This document shows, piece by piece, positions 1 to 9,523 of a DNA stretch of 64,000 nucleotides; the first letter of the stretch is position 1; each line of letters opens with the position of its first letter. Location: positions 19,885 through 83,884 of the forward strand of contig JAWVFJ010000049.1 of assembly GCA_033856275.1 (NCBI GenBank), in the 5' to 3' direction. The notes beneath the pieces were generated by a model. It saw only the letters and a list, made by a program, of their open reading frames with translations. It had not been told where the DNA came from and made no database searches. This DNA is from VRUE01 sp033856275. GTDB taxonomy: Bacteria > Actinomycetota > Thermoleophilia > Solirubrobacterales > 70-9. The translations under genes and the position numbers were made by a program.

Positions 1-1207
1 GCGCGACCGCAAGCGGGTGCGCTGCGAATGGAACGGACTGGCCTTCGAGCTGCTCGACACCGGCGGCATCGATCTCGAGGACGAATCCGAGCTGGCCCGC
101 GACATCCAGCAGCAGGCCCGCCTCGGGATTGCCGAGGCCGATGCGGTCCTCTTCGTCGTCGACGCACGCGCCGGCGTCCGCGCCGGCGACGTCGACTTGG
201 CGAAGACGCTGCGCGGTGCCGATGTGCCGGTTCTCGTCGTCGCCAACAAGCTCGACCGGCCCGAGGACGAGCACTTGAGCGCCGAACTGAACCAGCTCGG
301 TCTCGGCGAGCCGCTGCCAGTTTCGGCGAGCCATGGCCTCGGCAGCGGCGACCTGCTCGACCGCGTGGTCGAACTGCTCGGCGAGCACGCCTCGCCCGGC
401 GAGGAGACCGATGCCGTCCGCGTCGCCGTGATCGGGCGTCCGAACGTCGGCAAGTCCTCGCTGATCAACGCCTTCCTCGGCTCCGAGCGGGTGATCGTCT
501 CCGCTCGCGCCGGCACCACCCGCGACGCGATCGACACCGAGATCGAGGTCGACGGGCGTCGCGTCATCCTGGTCGACACCGCCGGGCTGCGGCGCCGCTC
601 CAAGGTCGCCGGCTCGGTCGATTACTACGCCCAGCTGCGCTCCGAACACGCCGTCGAGCGCGCCGACGTCGCCCTCGTCGTCTGCGATGCCTCAGACGGG
701 ATCACCGCCGAGGATCTGCGCGTCTCCGAGATCGCGATGCGGGCCGGCTGCGCAACCCTGCTCGCGCTCAACAAGTGGGACGTCACCCGCACCGACATCG
801 ATGACGCCCGCGCCCGGGCCACGCAGAAGCTGCGCCTGCGCCCCGCCGTCGTCACCTGCTCGGCAACGCGCGGCCGCAACGTCGCCAACCTGCTGCCCAA
901 GGCGGTGGAGCTGGCCGATCGCGCCGCCGAGCGGATTCCCACCCCTGAGCTCAATCGCTTCGTCGCCGACGTCGTCGGCAAAACGCCGCCGCCGTCCCGG
1001 CGCGGCCGTCGCCTGCGCCTCTACTACGCCGCGCAGGTGGGCGAGCGCCCACCGCGGATCGCGATCCAGGTCAACGATCGCAAGCTGATCAACCGCGACT
1101 GGGCCTACCACCTGGAGAACCGGCTGCGCGACACCTACGGGCTCCAGGGCGTCCCCCTGGTGATCGACTTCGTCCCGCACTCCGGTACCCGCCGAGGGCG
1201 CGCCTGA
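1..1207 (+). CDS. der: Ribosome biogenesis GTPase Der (EngA), 5' end outside window
   Basis: Double-GTPase that binds the 50S subunit during its maturation. The reading frame is open from base 2, so the true start and the first P-loop lie before the window. Visible are the first domain's DTGG (G3) and NKLD (G4), then a complete second G domain with GRPNVGKSS (G1), GTTRD (G2), DTAG (G3) and NKWD (G4). A C-terminal KH-like domain follows, with KTPPPSRRGRRLRLYY and a YHLENRLRDTYG helix, ending in a short basic tail. The order G domain-G domain-KH is diagnostic of Der. The stop codon overlaps a GC-rich hairpin. Confidence 0.97.
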   Translation, partial: RDRKRVRCEWNGLAFELLDTGGIDLEDESELARDIQQQARLGIAEADAVLFVVDARAGVRAGDVDLAKTLRGADVPVLVVANKLDRPEDEHLSAELNQLGLGEPLPVSASHGLGSGDLLDRVVELLGEHASPGEETDAVRVAVIGRPNVGKSSLINAFLGSERVIVSARAGTTRDAIDTEIEVDGRRVILVDTAGLRRRSKVAGSVDYYAQLRSEHAVERADVALVVCDASDGITAEDLRVSEIAMRAGCATLLALNKWDVTRTDIDDARARATQKLRLRPAVVTCSATRGRNVANLLPKAVELADRAAERIPTPELNRFVADVVGKTPPPSRRGRRLRLYYAAQVGERPPRIAIQVNDRKLINRDWAYHLENRLRDTYGLQGVPLVIDFVPHSGTRRGRA

Positions 1208-1226
1208 CGCGGGGCATGCCCGCGTC
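1206..1226 (+). terminator. Hairpin overlapping the der stop codon
   Basis: Perfect 8-bp stem GACGCGGG/CCCGCGTC around a GCATG loop. It begins inside the TGA stop of der and has no T-tract. It is a plausible U-less terminator or 3'-end structure; termination itself is inferred. Confidence 0.5.
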
Positions 1227-1308
1227 CTCAGTCGCTCGCGCGCTGAAGCACGTCACGCTCCCCGCGTCCTGGCCTGCGCGATCCCTGCACGCTCCGGGTC
1301 AGCAACGC

Positions 1309-1314
1309 TAGGCT
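1309..1314 (+). promoter_or_regulatory. -10 hexamer TAGGCT before metK
   Basis: TAnnnT hexamer ending 6 nt before the metK ATG. That spacing would put the transcript start on or beside the start codon, giving a leaderless mRNA. No Shine-Dalgarno sequence is seen. Confidence 0.55.
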
Positions 1315-1320
1315 TCCGGC

Positions 1321-2571
<1,251 letters not shown>

Positions 2572-2583
2572 AGTACAAGCGGG

Positions 2584-2732
2584 GAGGGGTCTGGTCGGGC
2601 TCCGGTCGAATTGATGTCGCACGCGCGCTCCGCGCGCTTAGCTCCGGAGCTTGAGCGCGGCTACGCCGCGCAATAGACGGATTGCATTTCCGCCGCTTCG
2701 CGACATTCGCCCGGAGCCCGACCAGACCCCTC
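2584..2732 (+). repeat. Family B 3' inverted-repeat element, copy B1
   Basis: Two perfectly complementary 22-nt outer arms at 2584-2605 and 2711-2732 enclose a conserved core. Inside them 2607-2620 pairs with 2700-2709 (10 bp around a 3-nt bulge). Within that lie nested hairpins: 2622-2627/2631-2636, the palindrome AGCTCCGGAGCT (2640-2651), GCGCGGC-TAC-GCCGCGC (2655-2671) and GCAAT-AGACGG-ATTGC (2670-2685). It starts 12 nt after the metK stop, in metK orientation. Copies B2 (18830) and B3 (3382, inverted) share the core but have different outer arms. A 3'-end RNA structure or small mobile element is inferred. Confidence 0.85.
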
Positions 2733-2785
2733 GCGACCCAAATGAATGTCACTGGGCATCAGGTAGCCATTCAAACCGTTGGCGA

Positions 2786-3331
2786 TTAATGGGCGGCGAG
2801 GTCGACGCCGGCGGCCTTCTGGGCTGCTTCCAAGAACATGTTGCGGTAGCGATCAAACTGCCTGTGGAGGGCGAGTGCGTCCCTCATGTTTTGCTGGTAG
2901 CTGTCGGGAATCTGATCTCCCTGTGGCCTCACTCGGAGATCCAGCAGGTAATAGGTGCTCCGAATTGCATGTGCTGTGGCCTGCGCTTGGTCGAGCGACG
3001 CAACAACTGGATCGTCGCTTTTGAAGCGGATTCGGACTGCGGCCTGGGCCGAATCCAAGGCGCCGATGTGCTCATCAAGTGTGCGGAACTCACCTTCTTC
3101 ATCCTCCGGCCAGTTTTTCCCCGTCGTTAGTGCCGGTCCGAACGCATCCTGCGCTCGACTAAGTGCTTCCTTCAGGCGACTGAGCTCCAGAGCTCCATCG
3201 GCCAGGATTACACGCGCATCGCGCGCATCCTCCAGTTTGCGCTCGTGCTTGAAGCGCAGCAACCCCAAGACCACGGTTGCTACAAGGGCGCTGACCGACA
3301 CGATCAGTCCAAGAACGGTTCCGAGTTCCAC
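2786..3331 (-). CDS. Hypothetical membrane-anchored coiled-coil protein
   Basis: A 181-aa protein of unknown function. One N-terminal membrane segment (about residues 4-25, GLIVSVSALVATVVLGLL) is followed by a charged helical region rich in Lys, Glu, Arg and Ala, which suggests a membrane-tethered cytoplasmic coiled coil. The start is the GTG at 3331, giving VELGTVLGL. No enzyme motif is visible. The gene lies between two family B elements: B1 lies beyond its 3' end and B3 beyond its 5' end. Coding is supported by a clean amphipathic protein with plausible codon use; function is not assignable. Confidence 0.7.
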   Translation of the reverse strand: MELGTVLGLIVSVSALVATVVLGLLRFKHERKLEDARDARVILADGALELSRLKEALSRAQDAFGPALTTGKNWPEDEEGEFRTLDEHIGALDSAQAAVRIRFKSDDPVVASLDQAQATAHAIRSTYYLLDLRVRPQGDQIPDSYQQNMRDALALHRQFDRYRNMFLEAAQKAAGVDLAAH

Positions 3332-3381
3332 AAGTCAATCGTCGCCGTAGGGGCGGACGATGGTGCAGTGCATAGTTGAGT

Positions 3382-3534
3382 GGGGATGCCGGTGCCCCTC
3401 CCCGGGAATGTCGCGAAGCGGCGGAAATGCAATCCGGTATCTGCGCGGCGCAGCCGCGCACCTTTTCAGTCGCCAAGCGGGCGCGAAGCGCGCGCGTGCG
3501 ACATCAATTCACGGGGAGGGGCACCGGCATCCCC
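3382..3534 (-). repeat. Family B 3' inverted-repeat element, copy B3
   Basis: Perfect 23-bp outer arms at 3382-3404 and 3512-3534 enclose the family B core in inverted orientation. Read on the minus strand the core begins AATTGATGTCGCACGCGCGC and includes GGATTGCATTTCCGCCGC, as in B1. The hairpin GCGCGGC-TGC-GCCGCGC is kept with a different loop. The element begins 4 nt after the stop of the minus-strand PH-domain gene and points the same way as that gene. Confidence 0.85.
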
Positions 3535-3537
3535 GCC

Positions 3538-4041
3538 CTAGCGGGGCGGCTGAGCTTCGCCCAGCCCATGTGAGCCAGCTGCGTTTGCTCCAGTTGCTTG
3601 ATCGACGCTGTGGACTACGTCGCTGGGGTCGGCGACTCCGGCGAAGACGAAGTTGTAGTCGTCGCCGGCGGCGGTGTCGAAGTCGACGTCGCCGATTTGC
3701 ATCAGGCGCTGGTAGACGGACTGCTTGAAGTTGACGTTCTGGACCCGCTCGAGGCGGGTCTCCTGCACCTCGCGGGAGACGATTCCCCGTTTGATGTTGA
3801 GGCGGCGGTCCGTGATCGTGTAGGTCGTGGCGACGCGCTTGACGAAGCCGATCAGGACGGTCAGGGCGACTATGACGAGGACGATCAGGAAGACCGTGCC
3901 GTTGCTGACGAAGAAAGACGCGATCGCCCCGAGGATCGCGGCGACCAGGATCCCCTTCAGGTAGAAGCCGAGGATCGCCCGCCAAGAAGGGTGGCCCTGG
4001 AAGATCACCCGCTCTCCGGGGCTGAGGTTGAGCGCCGCCAT
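3538..4041 (-). CDS. Bacterial PH-domain membrane protein (YdbS-like)
   Basis: A 167-aa membrane protein. The start LSPGERVIFQGHPSWRAIL is typical of the bPH2/YdbS family. Two transmembrane helices follow (about residues 24-44 and 50-66), then the PH-fold signature TTYTITDRRLNIKRGIVSREVQ and RVQNVNFKQSVYQRL. The C-terminal 25 residues are low-complexity. The family is membrane-associated with no agreed biochemical role. It is divergent from priA, and its 3' end touches family B copy B3. The ATG at 4041 gives the expected MAALNLSPGE start. Confidence 0.85.
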   Translation of the reverse strand: MAALNLSPGERVIFQGHPSWRAILGFYLKGILVAAILGAIASFFVSNGTVFLIVLVIVALTVLIGFVKRVATTYTITDRRLNIKRGIVSREVQETRLERVQNVNFKQSVYQRLMQIGDVDFDTAAGDDYNFVFAGVADPSDVVHSVDQATGANAAGSHGLGEAQPPR

Positions 4042-4071
4042 CAGGGAGTTCGCCCTCGCTCACTCACGCAG

Positions 4072-4105
4072 GATCAGATATGCACGTTCGTTCGCTCCGG
4101 CTCAC
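4072..4105 (+). repeat. Partial copy of the family C core
   Basis: Contains ATCAGATATGCA followed by CG-rich TTCGCTCCGG, matching ATCAGATATGCA and CTCGCTTCCG of the complete element at 29637-29717. The flanking arms are not preserved. It lies between the divergent PH-domain and priA genes, so unlike other copies it is not at a gene's 3' end. Relatedness rests on a shared 12-mer plus flanking similarity. Confidence 0.45.
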
Positions 4106-4141
4106 AGGCGGCAGCATACCCGCGCCGTCCGCACCCCTCCA

Positions 4142-4147
4142 TACGGT
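4142..4147 (+). promoter_or_regulatory. -10 hexamer TACGGT before priA
   Basis: TAnnnT hexamer ending 6 nt before the GTG at 4154. It supports that start and a leaderless transcript. Confidence 0.5.
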
Positions 4148-4153
4148 GCTCAA

Positions 4154-6343
4154 GTGTCAATAGCGAAGGTTGAGCCGCTCACCACCGCCCGCGCCCTGCG
4201 CGGGCCCTTTGACTATCGCCTTCCCGACGCAATGTCCGATCTCGGGGTCGGCAGCATCGTCAAGGTTCCCTTCGGTCGGCGGCGCCTGCTCGGCGTCGTC
4301 GTCGGCCTGGCCGATGCGTCCTCGTTGCCGCCCGAGCGGCTCGCCGAGCCGGTCGAAGCACTCGAGGCGGGCACGCCGCCGGAGCTGGTCCGGCTCGGTC
4401 TCTGGATCGCCGAGGAGTACTGCTCGACGCCTTCACGAGGGCTGCAGCTGGTCCTGCCGCCGGGTACTGGGGCAGCTGGTCAGCGGGTGCGCTCGCGGCA
4501 GGAGCTACGGGCCGAGATCACCGCGGCCGGGGAGGAGGCGCTGAGCGGGGGCGAGCGCCTTGGCGTCAAGCAGCGGGCGGTGCTGGAGGCCTTGCGGTCC
4601 GGCGAGATGTCGGCTCCCGAGCTTGTCGCCGCGGTTAGCTCAGACCGCGGCGTGCTGCGCCGTCTCGAGCAGCGCGGCTTGGTTGCCACTCGCAGCTCGC
4701 AGGTGCGCCGCCGCTCCACCCACCCGCAGGTCGGCGCCAGCGCCGGTCGTCCCGAGCTGCTGCCCGAACAGGAAGCCGCGGTGCAGAGCATTGTCGCCGC
4801 GCTCGACGGCGAGGCGGGCGCCCCGCGCGAGCAGCTCCTGCACGGGGTCACCGGATCGGGCAAGACAGAGGTCTACCTCGCCGCGGTCGAGGCGGCGCTG
4901 GCGCGAGGCACCGGAGCGATCGTGCTGGTTCCCGAGATCGGCTTGGCGCCGCAGGCAGTGGCTCGCTTTCGGGCTCGGCTCGGTGACCGCTTCGCGGTCC
5001 TGCACTCCGCCCTTTCCGACGGCGAGCGCTACGACGAGTGGCGGCGATTGCGCAGTGGCGAGGCAAACGTCTGCGTCGGGCCGCGCTCGGCCGTTTTCGC
5101 GCCGCTGCGCGAGCTCGGCTTGATCGTGATCGACGAGGAGCACGACGCCTCTTATAAGCAGGAGGGCGACCCTTGCTACGACGCTCGCACCGTCGCCCGC
5201 CGGCGGGCCACCGAGTGCGGCGCGGTGCTGCTCGCCGGTACCGCGACGCCGCGGCCGGAGTCCTGGCTGCAGCTGCCGCGGCTGCAGCTGCCGCGGCGGG
5301 TCGACGGTCGCCCGATGCCGCCGGTGCGGGTTCTCGACATGCGCGAGGCCGACCCACGCTCCGGTGCCCTGCATCCCGATACATGGGCCGCGCTAGAGAG
5401 TGTGCGCGGAGCCGGCGCCAAGGCGATCGTGATGGTCAACCGGCGCGGCTTTGCTCCCTGGCTCACCTGCCGCTCCTGCGGCGAGCATTGGAGCTGCCTC
5501 AACTGTGACGTCTCGCTGATCGTCCATCGCCATAGTGGGCGGCTCGTCTGCCATCACTGCGCCCATCGCGAGCCGCTGCCCAGCGCCTGCGATGCATGCG
5601 GCTCGACCACCCTCTCGCAGGCCGGAGTGGGAACCGAGCAAGTCGAGGCGCTGCTGGCTGAGCGGCTGGCCCCGATGCCCGTCTTCAGGCTTGACGCCGA
5701 CACCGCAGCCGGACGGGGTGCTCATGCCCGCATCCTCGCCGCCTTCGGCGAGGCCGAGAGCGGCATCCTCGTCGGTACTCAGATGGTCGCCAAGGGCCAC
5801 GACTTTCCCGAAGTGACCCTGAGCGCGATCCTCGACGCCGACGCCACTCTGCGCTTCCCGGACTTTCGCGCCGCGGAGCGAACCTTCGCGATGGTCACCC
5901 AACTGGCGGGCCGCAGTGGCCGTGGCATCGCCGGCGGCGAGGTGATCGTGCAGACCCTGGCCCCGACCGCGTCCAGCATCGTCCACGCCGCCGGACACGA
6001 TGCGAGCAACTTCCTCGCTGAGGAGATCGAGCGGCGGCGGGTACTGTGCTACCCGCCCTTCTCGCACCTGACCCGGATCGTGCTCAAGGCCGAGTCCGAG
6101 CCCCGCCTCGACAAGGCGGCGGCGCGTCTAGCCGACGACCTCCGTTCGGCGTTGCCGGAGGACACCGATCTGCTCGGTCCCGCGCCGATGTTTCGCGTCC
6201 GCAACCGCCACCGCCGCCGGCTATTGCTCAAGGCCGGCGAGCGCGAGGCGACTGTCAGCGCCGTTGGCAACACGGTCGAGCGCCTCGCCGGCGACCGCAC
6301 CCTCCGCGACATCGCGATCTCGGTCGACGTCGACCCCCAGTAA
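4154..6343 (+). CDS. priA: Primosomal protein N' (PriA), replication restart helicase
   Basis: SF2 helicase that binds stalled forks and reloads the replicative helicase. The 729-aa frame from GTG 4154 begins VSIAKVEPLTTARALRGPFDYRLP, the usual PriA DNA-binding domain start. The Walker A GVTGSGKTEVY lies about residue 233, Walker B is DEEH (VIDEEHDASYKQ), and a zinc module carries paired cysteines (CRSCG, CLNC, CHHC, CDACG) around residues 440-495. The ATPase motifs are intact, whereas Streptomyces and Mycobacterium homologues are generally described as degenerate at these motifs. An upstream in-frame extension to 4028 is possible but would cross the PH gene start. Confidence 0.95.
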   Translation: MSIAKVEPLTTARALRGPFDYRLPDAMSDLGVGSIVKVPFGRRRLLGVVVGLADASSLPPERLAEPVEALEAGTPPELVRLGLWIAEEYCSTPSRGLQLVLPPGTGAAGQRVRSRQELRAEITAAGEEALSGGERLGVKQRAVLEALRSGEMSAPELVAAVSSDRGVLRRLEQRGLVATRSSQVRRRSTHPQVGASAGRPELLPEQEAAVQSIVAALDGEAGAPREQLLHGVTGSGKTEVYLAAVEAALARGTGAIVLVPEIGLAPQAVARFRARLGDRFAVLHSALSDGERYDEWRRLRSGEANVCVGPRSAVFAPLRELGLIVIDEEHDASYKQEGDPCYDARTVARRRATECGAVLLAGTATPRPESWLQLPRLQLPRRVDGRPMPPVRVLDMREADPRSGALHPDTWAALESVRGAGAKAIVMVNRRGFAPWLTCRSCGEHWSCLNCDVSLIVHRHSGRLVCHHCAHREPLPSACDACGSTTLSQAGVGTEQVEALLAERLAPMPVFRLDADTAAGRGAHARILAAFGEAESGILVGTQMVAKGHDFPEVTLSAILDADATLRFPDFRAAERTFAMVTQLAGRSGRGIAGGEVIVQTLAPTASSIVHAAGHDASNFLAEEIERRRVLCYPPFSHLTRIVLKAESEPRLDKAAARLADDLRSALPEDTDLLGPAPMFRVRNRHRRRLLLKAGEREATVSAVGNTVERLAGDRTLRDIAISVDVDPQ

Positions 6344-6358
6344 CGCGAGCGCGATCCT

Positions 6359-6364
6359 TAGACT
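6359..6364 (+). promoter_or_regulatory. -10 hexamer TAGACT before def
   Basis: TAnnnT hexamer 9 nt before the def ATG. A leaderless or near-leaderless start is inferred. Confidence 0.45.
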
Positions 6365-6373
6365 CAGAATTCG

Positions 6374-7015
6374 ATGAGCGAGCACGCGGAGACGGAGACC
6401 GACGAGCGCGGCGAGAGCGAGCTTGAAACCGAGCTGCTCGAGCGGCGCGAAGCGGCGCTAACGCACATAGTCAAGTTCGGCGATCCAGTGCTGAAGAGCA
6501 AGGCCTCGTCGGTGCGCGAGTTCGGCCCGGAGTTGCGCGCCGAGGTCGAACGGATGGTGGGGATCATGCGCGACGCCATGGGTGTCGGCCTTGCCGCCAC
6601 CCAGGTCGGGCTGCTGCGCCGGCTGCTGGTCTTCCAGGCTGGTCCTGACAGCGAGCCGACCGCGCTCATCAACCCAGAGGTCGAGTGGCGCTCCGACGAG
6701 GTCGTAGTCGCTGAGGAGGGCTGCCTCAGTCTGCCCCGTGTCTCAATGGATGTCGAGCGGCCGCTGCACGCGCGGTTCAGCGGGCTCGACGTCGATGGTG
6801 AGTCGGTGGGCCTCGAGGCCTCCGGCCTCGAGGCCCGCGTGCTCCAGCACGAGATCGATCACCTCGACGGGGTCCTAATCCTCGACCGGGCGCCGCGGGC
6901 GCAGCGCAAGGGCGCCCTGCGGGCCCTACGTGAGGGTGAGAGCTATAGCCCGCCGCTGGCCGAGCAGGAGGCCAACGACGAGGGCGAGCATCGCGAGCCA
7001 AAGCACACAGCGTGA
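6374..7015 (+). CDS. def: Peptide deformylase
   Basis: Removes the formyl group from nascent polypeptides, using a metal ion held by one Cys and two His. All three family motifs are present: GVGLAATQVG, EEGCLSLP (metal Cys) and QHEIDHLDG (two metal His and the catalytic Glu). The 213-aa protein has an extra acidic N-terminal tail of about 28 residues before ALTHIVKFGDPVL, where most deformylases begin, and a Glu-rich C terminus. It heads the block def-fmt-rsmB-zinc ribbon-rpe, so deformylation and initiator formylation genes are adjacent. Confidence 0.97.
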   Translation: MSEHAETETDERGESELETELLERREAALTHIVKFGDPVLKSKASSVREFGPELRAEVERMVGIMRDAMGVGLAATQVGLLRRLLVFQAGPDSEPTALINPEVEWRSDEVVVAEEGCLSLPRVSMDVERPLHARFSGLDVDGESVGLEASGLEARVLQHEIDHLDGVLILDRAPRAQRKGALRALREGESYSPPLAEQEANDEGEHREPKHTA

Positions 7016-7085
7016 GCGCGCCAATCGCCGCGGACCCGAACACCCGGCAGTCACCGTGCCGATTGACGCACCCACGAAGAGACGC

Positions 7086-7991
7086 GTGAGGACCGTCTAC
7101 CTTGGCACCTCGCAGTTTGCCGGCTCTGTGCTGCGCAGGCTGGCTGATTCCAGGCACCGCCCGGTGCTTGTTGTCACGCCGCCCGATCGTCCAAAGGGTC
7201 GCGGCCGTCGCACGCAGGCGCCCCCAGCGGCTGAGGTCGCCGCCGAGCTCGGACTCGAGCTGCTGCAGGCGGCAAACGTCAACGATGGGGAGATGTTGGA
7301 GCGGATCCGCGCTGCCCGCCCCGAGGCGGTTGCGGTCTGCGCCTTCGGCCAGCTGATCCGCGAGCCGCTGCTCTCCGAGTGGCCGATGCTCAACGTCCAT
7401 CCTTCGCTGCTGCCACGCTGGCGCGGGGCAGCGCCGATCGAGCGGGCGATCATGGCCGGTGAGCAGCGCACCGGTGTCTGTGTGATGCAAGTGACCGCGG
7501 GCCTCGACTCCGGACCGGTGGCGCTTTGCGAGGAGCTGGCGATCGGGCCCGAAGAAGACTTCGAGTCGCTCTCGGCAAAGCTGGCAGCGCTCGGCGGCGA
7601 GCTGCTCGTTCGGGCATTCGATCTGTTGGCCGAATCGCGACTCGAGCTCGCCGAGCAGAATGACGAGGCAGCGACCTACGCGGAGAAGATCTCACCCGAG
7701 GAGCGCCGCCTCAATCCCGCCCGCCCGGCGGCCGAGTTGGCCCGCACCGTGCGGGCGCTCACCCCACACGTGGGCGCTTACCTGGAGACCAGCGGCGGCG
7801 AGCGTCTCGGCGTGCGCCGAGCCCGCGCTGTCGACGTTGGCGTCAAAGCGGGCGAGGTGAAGGCGGAGTGGGGCGCGCTGCTGCTCGGCTGCGGTCGCGG
7901 TGCCCTGCGGCTCGAGGTCGTGCAGCCGCCGGGCGGCAAGCCGATGGCCGCCGACGCTTACCTGCGCGGCCATTCGTTGCCGAAGCTGTGA
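7086..7991 (+). CDS. fmt: Methionyl-tRNA formyltransferase
   Basis: Transfers a formyl group from 10-formyl-THF to the initiator Met-tRNA. The protein from GTG 7086 (VRTVYLGTSQFAGSVL) is 301 aa, near the family length. The N-terminal Rossmann-like domain contains NVHPSLLPRWRGAAPI with the catalytic Asn and His, and GLDSGPV with the catalytic Asp. The C-terminal OB-like domain runs from about residue 205. A GTG at 7056 would add ten residues; 7086 is preferred because it aligns with the family N terminus. It follows def and is followed by rsmB after 7 nt. Confidence 0.95.
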   Translation: MRTVYLGTSQFAGSVLRRLADSRHRPVLVVTPPDRPKGRGRRTQAPPAAEVAAELGLELLQAANVNDGEMLERIRAARPEAVAVCAFGQLIREPLLSEWPMLNVHPSLLPRWRGAAPIERAIMAGEQRTGVCVMQVTAGLDSGPVALCEELAIGPEEDFESLSAKLAALGGELLVRAFDLLAESRLELAEQNDEAATYAEKISPEERRLNPARPAAELARTVRALTPHVGAYLETSGGERLGVRRARAVDVGVKAGEVKAEWGALLLGCGRGALRLEVVQPPGGKPMAADAYLRGHSLPKL

Positions 7992-7998
7992 GCGCAGC

Positions 7999-9291
7999 AT
8001 GATCGCGCCGGCACGCCTGCTCGCCTTCGAGACGATCCATGCGAGCTTCGAGCATGAGGCGCACACCGAGCGAGCCTTTCGCCAGGCGGCGGATGACCGC
8101 GGGCTCGATGGGCGCGAGCGGGGCCAGGCGCAGCGACTCGCCTTTGGCACCGTGCAACGGCGCGGCACGCTCGACGCCGCGCTCGAGCGGCTCATCGATC
8201 GGCCGCTGCGAGACCTCGATCCTCCCGTCCTCGCGGTCCTACGCCTGGGCATGTACGAGCTGCTGTTCGCCGACGCGACACCCGACCACGCCGCTGTCGA
8301 CCAAGCCGTCGAGCTGGTCAAGCGGTCCGGGGCGCCCCACGCTTCCGGTTTCGTCAATGCCGTCCTGCGCCGGGCGATCCGCGAGCGCGACTCGCTGGTC
8401 GAGTCGCTGCTGGGCGACGACTCGACTCCGGAGGCCGCCGCGGTGGCCCACTCGGCGCCGCTCTGGCTGGCCCAGATGTGGTGGCGTGAGCTCGGTGCCG
8501 AGGAGGCGCGATCGCTGCTGGCTGCCTGCAATGAGCCGGCCGAGCTGGCCTTCCGGGTCAACACGCTCGCCATCGATCCCGAAACGGCGATCGCCAAGCT
8601 GCGCGATGCCGGGGTGGAGGCGAGCCAGCCGCGGGGAGAATGGCCGCTGGCGGCGGCGGAGATGGTTGTCGTCGACGGGCCTACCGGCGACGTGGTGCCG
8701 GAGATGATCGCTGCCGGTGTGCTGACTCCGCAGAGCCGGGGATCGGCCGCGGTGGTCGAGGTGCTCGACCCCCAGCCCGGCGAGCATATCCTCGACCTCT
8801 GCGCGGGCCCTGGCATCAAGACGGGCCAGATCGCCGCCCGCATGGGCGACCGTGGCGAGGTGATCTCGGTCGAGAGCGATCCCGAGCGCGCCGCCGAAGT
8901 GGCGGCCCAGGCACGACGCCTTGGGCTGCGCAGCGTCAGCGTGCTCGAGGCCGACGCGACGCAGCCCGGGATGGCGCCCGGCTTCGACCGGGTGCTGCTC
9001 GACGCCCCCTGCTCGGATCTGGGGGCGCTCGCCTCCCGGCCCGACGCACGCTGGCGCAAGTCGCCGGCGACGATCGATCGTCTGGTTGAGGTGCAGTCGC
9101 GATTGCTCGAGCGGGCTCGCGAGGCGCTGCGCCCGGGGGGTAGCCTTGTCTATGCAACCTGCACGATCAGCAGCCGCGAGAACGAGAAACAGGCCAGCGG
9201 CGAGTACAGCGTCCAACTGCGTCCCGACCGCGATCGCACCACCGGATTCTTCATCTGCCGGATGAGAAAGGATGATGGTGGCAATGACTGA
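7999..9291 (+). CDS. rsmB: 16S rRNA m5C967 methyltransferase RsmB
   Basis: SAM-dependent methyltransferase of 16S rRNA. The N-terminal 130 residues form the NusB-like RNA-binding domain (ARLLAFETIHASFEHEAHTERAF). The C-terminal catalytic domain has the SAM motif LDLCAGPGIKTGQIA, the motif IV cysteine in DAPCSDLGALASRPDARW and the motif VI cysteine in YATCTISSREN. At 430 aa from ATG 7999 it matches the family. The start lies 7 nt after fmt. Its 3' end overlaps possible upstream starts of the next small gene. Confidence 0.96.
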   Translation: MIAPARLLAFETIHASFEHEAHTERAFRQAADDRGLDGRERGQAQRLAFGTVQRRGTLDAALERLIDRPLRDLDPPVLAVLRLGMYELLFADATPDHAAVDQAVELVKRSGAPHASGFVNAVLRRAIRERDSLVESLLGDDSTPEAAAVAHSAPLWLAQMWWRELGAEEARSLLAACNEPAELAFRVNTLAIDPETAIAKLRDAGVEASQPRGEWPLAAAEMVVVDGPTGDVVPEMIAAGVLTPQSRGSAAVVEVLDPQPGEHILDLCAGPGIKTGQIAARMGDRGEVISVESDPERAAEVAAQARRLGLRSVSVLEADATQPGMAPGFDRVLLDAPCSDLGALASRPDARWRKSPATIDRLVEVQSRLLERAREALRPGGSLVYATCTISSRENEKQASGEYSVQLRPDRDRTTGFFICRMRKDDGGND

Positions 9292-9313
9292 GCCCGCAAA
9301 AGGGGAGAGCATC

Positions 9314-9523
9314 ATGCGCCGGGCCGCGTGCCCGGGCTGCGGCGAGCCTTGGCTGCGGCCGACGCAGCTCCCTGGCCGCTTTCGCTGCGTGTACTGTCTG
9401 CGCCGCTTCGAGCTCGTCTCACAGTGCCCCAACTGCGGCGAGCACCAGACCATCGCCCGGATGAGCACCACCGAGGACATGACCTGCCAGACCTGTGGGG
9501 ATTCGATGCTGAGGCCCGTATGA
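9314..9523 (+). CDS. Small double zinc-ribbon protein
   Basis: A 69-aa protein made almost entirely of four CxxC knuckles (CPGC, CVYC, CPNC, CQTC), enough for two zinc ribbons. The start ATG 9314 has a strong Shine-Dalgarno AGGGGAG 6 nt upstream. In-frame ATGs at 9272, 9275 and 9284 would overlap rsmB and are alternatives. Its stop overlaps the rpe start (ATGA), so the two are translationally coupled. No function can be assigned; RNA or protein binding is a guess from the fold. Confidence 0.8.
   Translation: MRRAACPGCGEPWLRPTQLPGRFRCVYCLRRFELVSQCPNCGEHQTIARMSTTEDMTCQTCGDSMLRPV

Noticed and set aside
2584..2732. Family B elements as CRISPR repeats or tRNA-like genes
   Set aside because: No regularly spaced direct repeats. 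The folded core has several hairpins but no anticodon or T-loop features.
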